DNA from: Novosphingobium sp. 28-62-57
GTDB lineage: Bacteria; Pseudomonadota; Alphaproteobacteria; Sphingomonadales; Sphingomonadaceae
Length of the DNA: 64,000 nt
Assembly (NCBI GenBank): GCA_002256985.1
Contig: NCGO01000002.1
Span: 248,001 to 312,000 of the forward strand
Reading direction: 5' to 3'
Shown: positions 44,095-52,023 of the stretch, piece after piece
Layout of the letters: the number at the start of each line of letters is the position of its first letter
Position numbering within the stretch: position 1 is the stretch's first letter
Notes under the pieces: model-generated
What the model was told of the DNA's origin: nothing
Databases searched by the model: none
Seen by the model: only the letters and a program-made list of their open reading frames with translations
Made by a program: the position numbers and the translations under genes

Positions 44095-44819
44095 AGCATC
44101 GCCTCCAGCGCCTTTAGCGCCGTCTCGGTCAGCGCTTCCTCATCAGCCGCGCCAACAAAAGCCTCAGCGATGAACGCCTGCAGCATCAGCTTCTTGGCCT
44201 CGGCAGGCGGCAGTCCGCGCTGGGCGAGGTAGAACAGGCTCTGCGGATCGAGTTCGCCCACGGCACAGCCATGCGCGCACTTCACATCGTCGGCATAGAT
44301 TTCCAGCTCGGGCCGGGCGTTGGCGGTGGCGGTGCGATCAAGCAGCATCGCGCGGATCGATTGCGAGCCATCGGTGCCGATGGCCCCGCGCGCGACAGCC
44401 ACTTTGCCAAGGTAAGTGCCAGTGGCGTGGCCGCCGAGGACCGAGCGCACGACCTGTGTAGACACGGCGTCAGGTTCAGCATGAGTGACCTGCGTGACGA
44501 TCTCTACCGTCTGGTCCCCGCCCGCGATCTGCGCTGCGCCCAAGTGAAACTTGGCCGCCTTGCCCAGAGTCACAGTCACCGCAACGCGCCCATAGCCGGA
44601 CCCGGCATTCAACACGCGCAGGTCAAACTCCGCGCCGTCTTCCAGCGTGATGGCAATATCGCGCGCTGCGTCGTTCGCGCCATCGAGGATCACAGCCAGC
44701 GCGCCCTGTTCACCCGCGGCAACGTGGATGTCCTGCACCGAAACCGGCCACAGTGGCTCCAGCGCGGCCAGATCGGCGTAGCGAAACGCCTCGTCTCGCC
44801 GGGTGGGAAGCGTGGTCAT
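44091..44819 (-). CDS. sufD: Fe-S assembly scaffold SufD
   Basis: A 242-residue SufD, shorter than the ~420 residues of the Escherichia coli protein but common in alphaproteobacteria. The right-handed helix core is seen as ALAVILDGANDAARDI...FHLGAAQ, GHATGTYLGKVAVARGAIGTDGSQSIRAMLL, and the conserved KCAHGCAVGELDPQSLFYLAQRG block with its cysteines. It pairs with SufB and SufC. Start and stop both overlap neighbours by 4 nt (sufC upstream, sufS downstream). Confidence 0.93.
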   Translation of the reverse strand: MTTLPTRRDEAFRYADLAALEPLWPVSVQDIHVAAGEQGALAVILDGANDAARDIAITLEDGAEFDLRVLNAGSGYGRVAVTVTLGKAAKFHLGAAQIAGGDQTVEIVTQVTHAEPDAVSTQVVRSVLGGHATGTYLGKVAVARGAIGTDGSQSIRAMLLDRTATANARPELEIYADDVKCAHGCAVGELDPQSLFYLAQRGLPPAEAKKLMLQAFIAEAFVGAADEEALTETALKALEAML

Positions 44820-45562
44820 GCCGCTACCGCCTCATAGCCATGCTCTTCGAGTTCCAGCGCCAGTTCGGGGCCGCCGGTGCGCACGATGCGGCCACCGGCC
44901 AGCACGTGGACGAAATCGGGCTTCACGTAATCGAGCAGGCGCTGATAGTGGGTGATCAGCAGCACGGCCTTGTCGGCTTTACGCATAATCGCGTTGATGC
45001 CTTCGCCACAGATGCGCAGCGCGTCGATATCGAGGCCGGAATCGGTCTCATCCAAGATCGCCAGCTTGGGATCGAGAATGCCCATCTGCACCATCTCGGC
45101 GCGCTTCTTTTCACCGCCGGAAAAGCCGACGTTTACCGGGCGCTTGAGCATGTCCATATCCATGCGCAGCAGCGCGGCCTTTTCCTTGGCCAGCTTCAGG
45201 AACTCCCCGCCCGAAAGCGGAGCCTCGCCGCGTGCCTTGCGCTGGGCATTGGCGGATTCGCGCAGGAACTGGACGAACGACACGCCTGGGATTTCCACCG
45301 GGTACTGGAAACCGAGGAACAGGCCAGCAGCAGCGCGCTCATGCGGTTCAAGGTCGAACAGGTCCACGCCATCCAGCGTAGCGGTGCCGCCGGTCACTTC
45401 ATAGCCGGGCCGCCCGCCGAGCGTGTAACCGAGCGTCGATTTGCCCGCGCCGTTCGGCCCCATGATCGCGTGGATTTCCCCCGCGTTGATGGTGAGCGAA
45501 AGGCCCTTGAGGATCTGCTTGTCGGCGATGGTGGCCGAGAGGTTTTCGATATTCAGCATCAT
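44816..45562 (-). CDS. sufC: Fe-S assembly ATPase SufC
   Basis: A 248-residue ABC-type ATPase: Walker A GPNGAGKST (about 36-44), signature SGGEKKRAEM, Walker B KLAILDETDSGLD and the switch histidine in LLITHYQRLL. It powers the SufB/SufD scaffold. It begins with ATGA overlap at the end of the DUF559 gene and ends with overlap into sufD. Confidence 0.96.
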   Translation of the reverse strand: MMLNIENLSATIADKQILKGLSLTINAGEIHAIMGPNGAGKSTLGYTLGGRPGYEVTGGTATLDGVDLFDLEPHERAAAGLFLGFQYPVEIPGVSFVQFLRESANAQRKARGEAPLSGGEFLKLAKEKAALLRMDMDMLKRPVNVGFSGGEKKRAEMVQMGILDPKLAILDETDSGLDIDALRICGEGINAIMRKADKAVLLITHYQRLLDYVKPDFVHVLAGGRIVRTGGPELALELEEHGYEAVAA

Positions 45563-46065
45563 TGGTCCGTTTCACAGTCTGGCAACCCTGAAAGCCCCTC
45601 CCCTTCAGGGGAGGGGTTGGGGTGGGGGCTTCGCCGATCAGGCAGACATTCGAGCGCGCCCAAAAGCATCTGCTGCACCCCTTCAAGATTTGACATCACA
45701 TCGTAATTGGTCACCCGGACGACCCTGAAGCCAAGCGCTTCGAGCCGTTTGGTACGCCTAGCATCAGCATCAGGGTCGGTCTGTGTTTGACCATCGACCT
45801 CGACGATCAAACCCTTTTGCGGGCAAAGAAAATCAGCAATGGCATTGCCTATCACGGCCTGCCTTCGGAACTTGTAGCCGCCAAGTTGGCTTCCGCGTAG
45901 CACTTGCCATAACCGTTTTTCGGGCTCGGCAGGCTGATTGCGCATATCGCGGGCATGGCCGTGCAATTCATCGAGGCGCTGTGCCGATAGCCCCCACCCC
46001 CGGCCCCTCCCCTGAAGGGGAGGGGAGTTTGTTCTTGCAGAGGTGTTTCGCGACGATTGCGTCAT
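45559..46065 (-). CDS. DUF559 endonuclease-like protein, suf operon, with repeat-derived ends
   Basis: A 168-residue DUF559 (PF04480) protein related to very-short-patch repair and other PD-(D/E)XK nucleases. The core is ARDMRNQPAEPEKRLWQVL, LGGYKFRRQAVIGNAIADFLCP and GLIVEVDGQTQ, keeping the D...E-x-D pattern, then RTKRLEALGFRVVRVTNYDV. Both ends contain repeat-encoded peptide (PPLQGRGRGWG near residue 15 and SPHPNPSPEGEG near 146). The ATG at 46065 overlaps the second DUF559 gene and its stop overlaps sufC, so it is translated within the suf operon. Its role there is unknown. Confidence 0.8.
   Translation of the reverse strand: MTQSSRNTSARTNSPPLQGRGRGWGLSAQRLDELHGHARDMRNQPAEPEKRLWQVLRGSQLGGYKFRRQAVIGNAIADFLCPQKGLIVEVDGQTQTDPDADARRTKRLEALGFRVVRVTNYDVMSNLEGVQQMLLGALECLPDRRSPHPNPSPEGEGLSGLPDCETDQ
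45595..45616. repeat. Family E hairpin (CCCCTCCCC-TTCA-GGGGAGGGG) at the 3' end of the first DUF559 gene
   Basis: A perfect 9-bp stem inside the reading frame, encoding the PHPNPSPEGEG peptide on the minus strand. Flanking GGGGTTGGGGTGGGGGC extends the G-rich element. Confidence 0.85.
46004..46025. repeat. Family E hairpin (inverted copy) at the 5' end of the first DUF559 gene
   Basis: The same 9-bp stem with loop TGAA, in opposite orientation to 45595-45616, encoding PPLQGRGRGWG. The two copies therefore flank the conserved part of the gene. Confidence 0.85.
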
Positions 46066-46565
46066 CGGCTTGACCGCTGCGGTCGCGCGCCGGAGCGCGA
46101 GTAGCTGGGCCGTTGCGGGCGGGCGGCGCGCAACTCGTCGTAGCGGGCCTTCATTGCCGAAAGCAGCGCGCGAGACGCGCCTTCGGGGTCGGCCAGTACT
46201 TCGGCGGCGTCATAACGGATGACCTTGAGGCCGACGGCGGCAAGGCTGGCATCGCGGCGCTGTTCGATCTCGGGATTGTCATCCCGGTTCAGATAAACCA
46301 CCAGTTTCAGCGGCTGGCTGGCGAAATCGACAATGGCCGAGCCGATCACGGCAAAGTGCTTGAACTTGAATTCGCCGAGGTCTTCCTTGGCCAGCTCATC
46401 GGCCAGCGCGGTATGCGCCGCATCAGGATCACGCCGCATTTCGCGCGCGGTGTCGTGGATCGAATCCAGCCGTGAGCCCGAAATCGCCCAGCCGCGACCC
46501 TTCTTCTGGATCTTCGGCGCATCGGCACGTTCGCTGGCGGGGCGCAGGGTGAGGGTTTTTTTCAT
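46062..46565 (-). CDS. Degenerate DUF559-like paralogue in the suf operon
   Basis: A 167-residue protein clearly parallel to the neighbouring DUF559 protein: GRGWAISGSRLDSIHDTAREMR against GRGWGLSAQRLDELHGHARDMR, LGEFKFKHFAVIGSAIVDF against LGGYKFRRQAVIGNAIADF, then EQRRDASLAAVGLKVIRYDA. The catalytic E-x-D (IVEVDG) has become VVYLNRDD, so nuclease activity is probably lost. The C-terminal tail is Arg/Ser-rich (RPQRPSYSRSGARPQRSSR). The ATG at 46565 is used. The stop overlaps the first DUF559 start (ATGA). Absent family matches make this entry a paralogy call. Confidence 0.75.
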   Translation of the reverse strand: MKKTLTLRPASERADAPKIQKKGRGWAISGSRLDSIHDTAREMRRDPDAAHTALADELAKEDLGEFKFKHFAVIGSAIVDFASQPLKLVVYLNRDDNPEIEQRRDASLAAVGLKVIRYDAAEVLADPEGASRALLSAMKARYDELRAARPQRPSYSRSGARPQRSSR

Positions 46566-46597
46566 GCTGCGCACGCCAATCCTGTCATCTTCAATTT

Positions 46598-46684
46598 CGT
46601 CACCCCGGACTTGATCCGGGGTCCAGCTTCTTGTTGTGCCCGCTGCGAAAGGAAGCGGGACCCCGGATCAAGTCCGGGGTGACG
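46598..46684. repeat. Paired hairpin repeat, family B (CCGGA-CTTGA-TCCGG type)
   Basis: Perfect 27-bp inverted arms (46598-46624 and 46658-46684), each itself a hairpin with stem ACCCCGGA/TCCGGGGT. It lies in the 145-bp gap between sufB and the degenerate DUF559 gene, the only real gap in the upstream half of the operon. Confidence 0.9.
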
Positions 46685-46710
46685 GGGAAGTATTGGGAGA
46701 GGGGAGGGCA

Positions 46711-48192
46711 TCACCCCACGCTCCCCTCAAGCGAAATCCCCAGCAACTTCTGCGCCTCCACGGCAAATTCCATCGGCAACTGCTTCAGCACATCACGCGC
46801 GAAGCCGTTGACGATCAGTGCGACGGCGCTTTCCTGATCGAGGCCGCGTTGCATCGCGTAGTAGAGCTGATCGTCGCTGATCTTGCTGGTGGTCGCTTCG
46901 TGTTCGATCGTGGCGCTGGGGTTGCGCACTTCGATGTAGGGCACGGTGTGCGCGCCGCAGTCTGCGCCCAGCAGCAGGCTGTCGCACTGGGTGAAGTTGC
47001 GCACGCCTTCGGCCTGCGGGGCCACGCGGACGAGGCCGCGATAGGTGTTGTTTGATTTGCCCGCAGAGATGCCCTTTGACACGATGGTCGAGCGGCTGCC
47101 CTTGCCGTTGTGGATCATCTTGGTGCCGGTATCGGCCTGCTGATAATTGTTGGTGACGGCAACCGAGTAAAACTCGCCGACCGAATCCTCACCATTGAGC
47201 ACGCAGGAAGGGTACTTCCACGTGATGGCCGAGCCGGTTTCCACCTGCGTCCACGAAACCTTGCTGCGCGCACCTTGGCACAGAGCGCGCTTCGTCACGA
47301 AGTTGTAGATGCCGCCCAGCCCCTCGGCGTTGCCGGGATACCAGTTCTGGACGGTGGAATACTTGATTTCGGCATCGTCCATCGCGACCAGTTCCACCAC
47401 GGCGGCGTGGAGCTGGTTTTCATCGCGCATTGGCGCGGTGCAGCCTTCGAGGTAGGACACGTAGCTGCCCTTTTCGGCCACGATCAGGGTGCGTTCGAAC
47501 TGGCCAGTGTTTTCCGCGTTGATGCGGAAATAGGTGCTGAGCTCCATTGGGCAGCGCACGCCTTCGGGGATGTAGACAAACGTGCCATCCGAAAAGACCG
47601 CGCAGTTCAGCGTGGCGAAGTAGTTGTCGTGCATCGGCACGATCTTGCCCAGCCACTTGCGCACCAGATCGGGATATTCGCGCACCGCTTCACTGATCGA
47701 GCGGAAGATCACGCCGGCCTGTTCCAGCTCCTTGCGGAAGGTGGTGGCCACTGAAACAGAATCGAACACCGCATCGACCGCAACCTTGCGCGCGCCTTCA
47801 ACCCCGGCGAGCACTTCTTGCTCTGCCAGCGGAATGCCGAGCTTTTCATAGATGCGCAGGATTTCGGGATCGACTTCATCAAGGCTGCCAAGCTTGGGCT
47901 TGGCCTTGGGCGCGGCCCAGTAATAGGCGTCCTGATAATCGATCGGCGGCACGTTCAGCTTGGCCCAATCGGGCGTGGGCATGGTCAGCCAGTGGCGATA
48001 GGCCTTGAGCCGCCATTCGAGCATCCACTCCGGCTCGTCCTTCTTGGCCGAGATATAGCGCACGGTATCTTCGGACAGGCCTTTGGGGCCGTATTCCTGT
48101 TCGATGTCAGACGACCAGCCGTGTTCGTAATCGGCCACGCGGGCGGCGGCATCGTGTGCGGCCTGATCTTTGAGTTCTATATTATCAGTCAT
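46711..48192 (-). CDS. sufB: Fe-S cluster assembly scaffold SufB
   Basis: A 493-residue SufB. Recognisable blocks are [102 protein letters not shown] and the [27 protein letters not shown] region with the cluster-related cysteines. It builds clusters with SufC and SufD. The ATG at 48192 overlaps the stop of the Rrf2 regulator, and the longer frame to 48348 is not needed. Confidence 0.97.
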   Translation of the reverse strand: MTDNIELKDQAAHDAAARVADYEHGWSSDIEQEYGPKGLSEDTVRYISAKKDEPEWMLEWRLKAYRHWLTMPTPDWAKLNVPPIDYQDAYYWAAPKAKPKLGSLDEVDPEILRIYEKLGIPLAEQEVLAGVEGARKVAVDAVFDSVSVATTFRKELEQAGVIFRSISEAVREYPDLVRKWLGKIVPMHDNYFATLNCAVFSDGTFVYIPEGVRCPMELSTYFRINAENTGQFERTLIVAEKGSYVSYLEGCTAPMRDENQLHAAVVELVAMDDAEIKYSTVQNWYPGNAEGLGGIYNFVTKRALCQGARSKVSWTQVETGSAITWKYPSCVLNGEDSVGEFYSVAVTNNYQQADTGTKMIHNGKGSRSTIVSKGISAGKSNNTYRGLVRVAPQAEGVRNFTQCDSLLLGADCGAHTVPYIEVRNPSATIEHEATTSKISDDQLYYAMQRGLDQESAVALIVNGFARDVLKQLPMEFAVEAQKLLGISLEGSVG

Positions 48193-48644
48193 GCCATAAC
48201 CTCCGCCCCCAAGGCCGCAGCCGCTATGGAAAGCGGGGCGGCAGGACGGGACAATTGGGTGAGCGGGATACCGGCCAGCGCACCGCGCAGGGCGGCGTCG
48301 ACCGCGGGCCAGTGCGGACGGACGGTGCAAGCCCCTTCGAGCGTGCAATCATGGCGCCCATGATCGCTGCACGGTGCCAGTGCAATAGGGCCTTCGACCG
48401 CCTCGACAATATCGGCCAAGGTGATGGCCGCAGCCGGGCGGGCCAGCTTCAGCCCGCCACGCGCGCCACGCACCGATTTGAGCAGGCCTGCGGCAGAGAG
48501 CTTGCTGACCAGTTTTTGCACAGTGGGTGCGGGCAGGCCGGTTTCATCGGCCAGTTGCTGGGCCGAAACACGCTGCCCGCCACAATGGCGCGCGGCGGCG
48601 CTCATCGTGACGACGGCATAATCGGCCATGCTGGAAAGGCGCAT
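48189..48644 (-). CDS. sufR: Rrf2-family Fe-S regulator of the suf operon
   Basis: A 151-residue winged-helix regulator: [20 protein letters not shown], a helix-turn-helix [23 protein letters not shown], the wing [11 protein letters not shown], and three cysteines in [15 protein letters not shown] (about 93-107), as needed to hold a [2Fe-2S] cluster in IscR/SufR proteins. It likely represses the operon when Fe-S supply is adequate. It is the first gene and is coupled to sufB by ATGA. The symbol follows its role; the family could equally be named iscR-like. Confidence 0.9.
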   Translation of the reverse strand: MRLSSMADYAVVTMSAAARHCGGQRVSAQQLADETGLPAPTVQKLVSKLSAAGLLKSVRGARGGLKLARPAAAITLADIVEAVEGPIALAPCSDHGRHDCTLEGACTVRPHWPAVDAALRGALAGIPLTQLSRPAAPLSIAAAALGAEVMA

Positions 48645-48664
48645 CAGCGGAGTTCCGGGTGAAC

Positions 48665-48723
48665 GATCTGCAAATCAGACCGAATCGCTCCACTTATCTA
48701 GGCGCGCATCGCCATTGGCGCAA
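48665..48723 (-). promoter_or_regulatory. Promoter and candidate SufR operator of the suf operon
   Basis: On the minus strand TTGCGC (48718-48723) and TAGATA (48695-48700) have a 17-bp spacer, a good sigma-70-like pair. The inverted repeat GGTCTG-ATTTG-CAGATC (48665-48681, one mismatch) lies just downstream of the expected start point, before the sufR ATG at 48644. Its position fits autorepression by a dimeric Rrf2 protein. Both are pattern-based calls. Confidence 0.5.
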
Positions 48724-48754
48724 GAGCGACAAAAAAGGGCTGCGCAAGAGGCAC

Positions 48755-48797
48755 AAAAAAAGGGCGGCCGCGCTCCTCATAAGGATCATCGGCCGCC
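48755..48797 (-). terminator. Rho-independent terminator of the candidate small RNA
   Basis: Minus-strand stem GGCGGCCG (48790-48797) with CGGCCGCC (48763-48770), then a run of seven T (48755-48761). The loop is about 19 nt. Confidence 0.8.
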
Positions 48798-48871
48798 TTG
48801 AAGTGGAGAACCCAGCGCACTGCTGCACCGAGCCCTTCGGGTCGCAGCGCCTTCCTAGGCAGAAGCCGTAA
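48755..48871 (-). ncRNA. Candidate small RNA (about 117 nt) upstream of the suf operon
   Basis: The minus strand has its own promoter (TTGTCA and TACAAT, 18-bp spacer) and a strong terminator. The predicted transcript starts near 48871, contains a hairpin with GCTGC and GCAGC around ACCC-GAA-GGG, and ends in GGCGGCCG...CGGCCGCC followed by seven T. It does not match 4.5S, tmRNA, RNase P or 6S patterns that I can recall. The open frames across it look like shadows. Confidence 0.6.
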
Positions 48872-48877
48872 TCGTGA

Positions 48878-48907
48878 ATTGTATGGATTCGACAAATTGG
48901 GTGACAA
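48878..48907 (-). promoter_or_regulatory. Sigma-70-like promoter of the candidate small RNA
   Basis: TTGTCA (48902-48907) and TACAAT (48878-48883) on the minus strand with an 18-bp AT-rich spacer. It sits about 80 bp inside the region upstream of pyrD and points toward the suf operon. Confidence 0.6.
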
Positions 48908-49086
48908 TCGCGCAACATATGTGGCGCAATCCATTACAAATGCCGTCATTTTCGACAGAAACGAACTTGGCCCACGGCGATATTCGTCGCAAGGATAGGC
49001 AACGGAGTGGGGCCACTGCAAACAAACACGGCCCGGACTGGCTCCGAATCGCCATTATCCGATCGCAGAACCGGAACCGCTTGCCT

Positions 49087-50136
49087 GTGACGCCCTATTC
49101 CATCTTGCGCCCCCTGATCTTTCGCATCCCCGCCGAACCTGCCCATCGCCTGACGATCAAGGCACTTGGCCTCAATCAATCCGGCGGCGCGAGCGCGCCT
49201 ATGCCCAACCTCGCGCAGCGTGTGGCGGGGATCGCTTTTCCCAACCCGGTTGGCATGGCTCCGGGGTTTGACAAGAACGCCGAAGTTCCCGACGCGATGT
49301 TGGGCATGGGCTTTGGCCATGTTGAGGTGGGCACAGTCACCCCGCTTCCGCAGGAAGGCAATCCCAAGCCGCGCCTGTTCCGGCTGGTTGAAGACCGCGC
49401 GGTGATCAACCGCATGGGCTTCAACAACGAAGGCGCGCAGGCCGTGGCCAACCGGCTGATCCGGCGGCGCGAAACGGGTGACTTCGGGCTGCCCGGCGTG
49501 GTCGGCGTGAACATCGGCGCAAACAAGGATTCGCCTGATCGCATTGCCGATTATGCGCAGATGACGCGGATGATGGCCCCGCTCGCGTCGTATCTTACTG
49601 TCAACATATCCTCGCCCAACACACCGGGCCTGCGCGCGCTGCAGGATGAAGGCGCGCTTTCGGCGCTGCTGGATGCGGTGATCGAAGCGCGCGGCAATAT
49701 CACCGTGCCGATCTTCCTGAAACTGGCACCCGATCTTGAACCAGCCGACATTGATGGGATTTGCCGCATCGCGCTGGAAAAGCAGCTGGCCGCGCTGATC
49801 ATTTCCAACACCACGATCACCCGCCCCGCGCTCAACTCGCGCCATGCCGCAGAAACGGGCGGCCTTTCGGGGGAACCGCTGCGCGCACTGGCGCTGCAGC
49901 GGCTGCGCGATTTCCGCAAGGCCAGCGGCGGCGCGATTCCGCTGGTCGGGGTGGGCGGCATTGCCACGGTCGAGGATGCCTGGGCGCGCATCCGTGCAGG
50001 CGCCAGCCTGATCCAGATTTACAGCGCGATGGTGTTCGAAGGCCCCGGCCTTGCCCGGCGGATCGTGGCGGGCCTTGAAAAAAAGGTGCGCGAAGCGGGC
50101 CTGACTTCCATTGCAGAGGCTGTCGGCAAGGAATAG
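49087..50136 (+). CDS. pyrD: Dihydroorotate dehydrogenase (quinone)
   Basis: A roughly 349-residue class 2 enzyme of pyrimidine synthesis, membrane-associated and quinone-linked. It shows ILRPLIFRIPAEPAHRLTIKAL (membrane-contact helices), FPNPVGMAPGFDKNAEV, GTVTPLPQEGNPKPRLFRL, NRMGFNNEGA, the catalytic serine in NISSPNTPGLR, NTTITRP and GLSGEPLR, and the FMN-phosphate-binding LVGVGGIATVEDAW. The start is uncertain: GTG 49087 fits the usual N-terminus better than the far upstream ATG at 48874, which would run through the sRNA promoter region. Confidence 0.94.
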   Translation: MTPYSILRPLIFRIPAEPAHRLTIKALGLNQSGGASAPMPNLAQRVAGIAFPNPVGMAPGFDKNAEVPDAMLGMGFGHVEVGTVTPLPQEGNPKPRLFRLVEDRAVINRMGFNNEGAQAVANRLIRRRETGDFGLPGVVGVNIGANKDSPDRIADYAQMTRMMAPLASYLTVNISSPNTPGLRALQDEGALSALLDAVIEARGNITVPIFLKLAPDLEPADIDGICRIALEKQLAALIISNTTITRPALNSRHAAETGGLSGEPLRALALQRLRDFRKASGGAIPLVGVGGIATVEDAWARIRAGASLIQIYSAMVFEGPGLARRIVAGLEKKVREAGLTSIAEAVGKE

Positions 50137-50146
50137 CGTCGGGCTC

Positions 50147-51913
50147 ATGAACGCTTCACTTCTGCTTCGCGCGCTTTCGCTCACCGCTGTCCTGCTGGCT
50201 TCGGCTTGTGTCCCGCCGCCCAGTGCATCGGTCTCCGCGCCCGATCCAACGCCGGTCGCCTCGGCGGCCGATGGCGTGCCGGTTAATGGCCCCGGCCTTG
50301 TTTCTGCCGCCGATACGCGCGCGGCGCAGGCCGGTGTGCAAATGCTCCGGCTGGGCGGCAGCGCCACCGATGCCGCCATCGCCACGATGCTGGCGCTGAC
50401 CGTGGTGGAGCCGCAAAGCTCCGGCATCGGCGGCGGCGGGTTCCTCGTGCTGGGCGATGCCGCTGGACGGGTTGAAACGATTGACGGGCGCGAAACGGCA
50501 CCAAAGGCGGCCACGCCGGACTGGTTCTATGTCGACGGCAAGCCGCTGGTCTGGCCAAACTCGGTGATCGGCGGGCGCAGTGTGGGTGTGCCCGGCAACT
50601 TGCGGCTGGCCGCGATGGCGCACAACGAACGCGGCAAGCTGGCCTGGCGCACGCTGTTCCAGCCGGCCATCCGGCTGGCGCGCGACGGGTTTGAGATTAC
50701 GCCGAGGATGCGCACCATTCTGGGCGCGGCCAAACGGACCGGTGCATTCGATCCCGCGGCGCGTGCGCTGTTCTATGACGCTGCGGGCGAACCGCTGCCG
50801 GTAGGCACGGTGGTGCGCAACCCCGCGCTGGCCGATACGCTTGAATCCATCGCATCGCGCGGGGCTGACAGCTTCTACACCGGCGACAATGCGATGCTGC
50901 TGGCCAGCAAGGTCGGCACCGCGCCACAAAACCCCTCACCGCTGACAACGGCTGATCTTGCGGCTTACAAGGCGGTCAAGCGCCCGGCGGTATGCGGGCA
51001 GTATCGCCAGTACCGCGTGTGCGGGATGGGCCCGCCCAGTTCGGGTGCGACCACGGTCTATGCGATCCTCAAGCAGCTTGAGCGGTTCGACATGAAGGCG
51101 CTCGGCCCCACCAACCCGGTGGCGTGGCACCTGATCGCCGAATCGCAGCGGCTGGCCTATGCCGACCGCGAACAGCATCTGGCCGACAGCGATTTCGTGC
51201 CGGTGCCGGTGGCGGGGCTGATCGATCCTGCTTATCTTGCCGCACGATCCGCGCTGATTTCCGATAGCGCCACCATGCCCACCGCCCTGCCCGGCACGCC
51301 TGCCGGGGCCAAACTGGCCTTTGCGCGGCCAGCCTATCAGGAAGAGCACGGCACCACGCACTTTGTTAGCGTGGACCGCTGGGGCAATGCCGCCACCTAT
51401 ACCTCGACCATCGAAGGACCGTTCGGATCGGGGCTGATGGTGGGCGGGTACTACCTGAACAACGAGCTGACCGATTTCAACATCGTGCCCGACAAGGATG
51501 GCAAGCCGACTGCAAACCGCGTCGAAGGCGGGAAGCGCCCGCGCAGTTCGATGTCGCCCACGCTGATCTATGGCCCGGATGGCAGCTTGCGCCTCGCCGT
51601 GGGTGCAGCTGGCGGCACGACCATTCCGGCGCAAGTGGCCAAAGCGATCATCGGCGTGCTCGACTGGAACCTGTCAGCGCGCGAAGCGATTGCGCTGCCG
51701 GTGATCTTTGCGCCGGGCAATGCCGTGTCGGTGGAAAAGGACACCAGCCTTGAAGCGATGATCCCGGCCCTGCAGGCGCTTGGCCATGCCCAAGTCACGG
51801 CGCGCCCGCCGGGATTCAAGGCCAACGCGATTGAACGGGTGCGCGTGGGCGGCAAATGGGTCTGGCGCGGCGCGGCCGATCCGCGCAGCGAAGGGGCGGC
51901 TGTCGCCCCCTGA
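50147..51913 (+). CDS. ggt: Gamma-glutamyltransferase (lipoprotein form)
   Basis: A 588-residue Ntn-hydrolase proenzyme. It has a lipoprotein-like signal (LTAVLLASACVPP, lipobox cysteine about residue 21), then LVSAADTRAAQAGVQML, ATDAAIATMLALTVVEPQSSGIGGGGFLVL, the autocleavage/nucleophile motif EEHGTTHFVSVD (catalytic threonine), GSGLMVGGYYLNNELTDF and RPRSSMSPTLIY. It hydrolyses or transfers gamma-glutamyl groups from glutathione in the periplasm. The ATG at 50147 is the first that yields a signal sequence. Confidence 0.93.
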   Translation: MNASLLLRALSLTAVLLASACVPPPSASVSAPDPTPVASAADGVPVNGPGLVSAADTRAAQAGVQMLRLGGSATDAAIATMLALTVVEPQSSGIGGGGFLVLGDAAGRVETIDGRETAPKAATPDWFYVDGKPLVWPNSVIGGRSVGVPGNLRLAAMAHNERGKLAWRTLFQPAIRLARDGFEITPRMRTILGAAKRTGAFDPAARALFYDAAGEPLPVGTVVRNPALADTLESIASRGADSFYTGDNAMLLASKVGTAPQNPSPLTTADLAAYKAVKRPAVCGQYRQYRVCGMGPPSSGATTVYAILKQLERFDMKALGPTNPVAWHLIAESQRLAYADREQHLADSDFVPVPVAGLIDPAYLAARSALISDSATMPTALPGTPAGAKLAFARPAYQEEHGTTHFVSVDRWGNAATYTSTIEGPFGSGLMVGGYYLNNELTDFNIVPDKDGKPTANRVEGGKRPRSSMSPTLIYGPDGSLRLAVGAAGGTTIPAQVAKAIIGVLDWNLSAREAIALPVIFAPGNAVSVEKDTSLEAMIPALQALGHAQVTARPPGFKANAIERVRVGGKWVWRGAADPRSEGAAVAP

Positions 51914-52023
51914 TCGGTGGAACACCAGTTGCCGTAAGGGCGGCGCGTCACTAGGTTCCGGTGCAACAATGCGAGCGGCCCGCCAATGGCCGCTCCGCTA
52001 GCCATCGGGCCGAGGAACCAGAC

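Noticed and set aside
46598-46684. Strong terminator within the suf operon
   Set aside because: The hairpins lack a T-run and the same repeat is found elsewhere between unrelated genes; downstream suf genes must still be expressed.
48698-49021. 107-codon minus-strand ORF across the sRNA region
   Set aside because: It runs through a promoter, hairpins and a terminator, has no family match, and overlaps other equally long random frames.
48874-49086. ATG start of pyrD at 48874
   Set aside because: It would add about 71 unmatched residues ahead of the normal PyrD N-terminus and overlap the antisense sRNA promoter.
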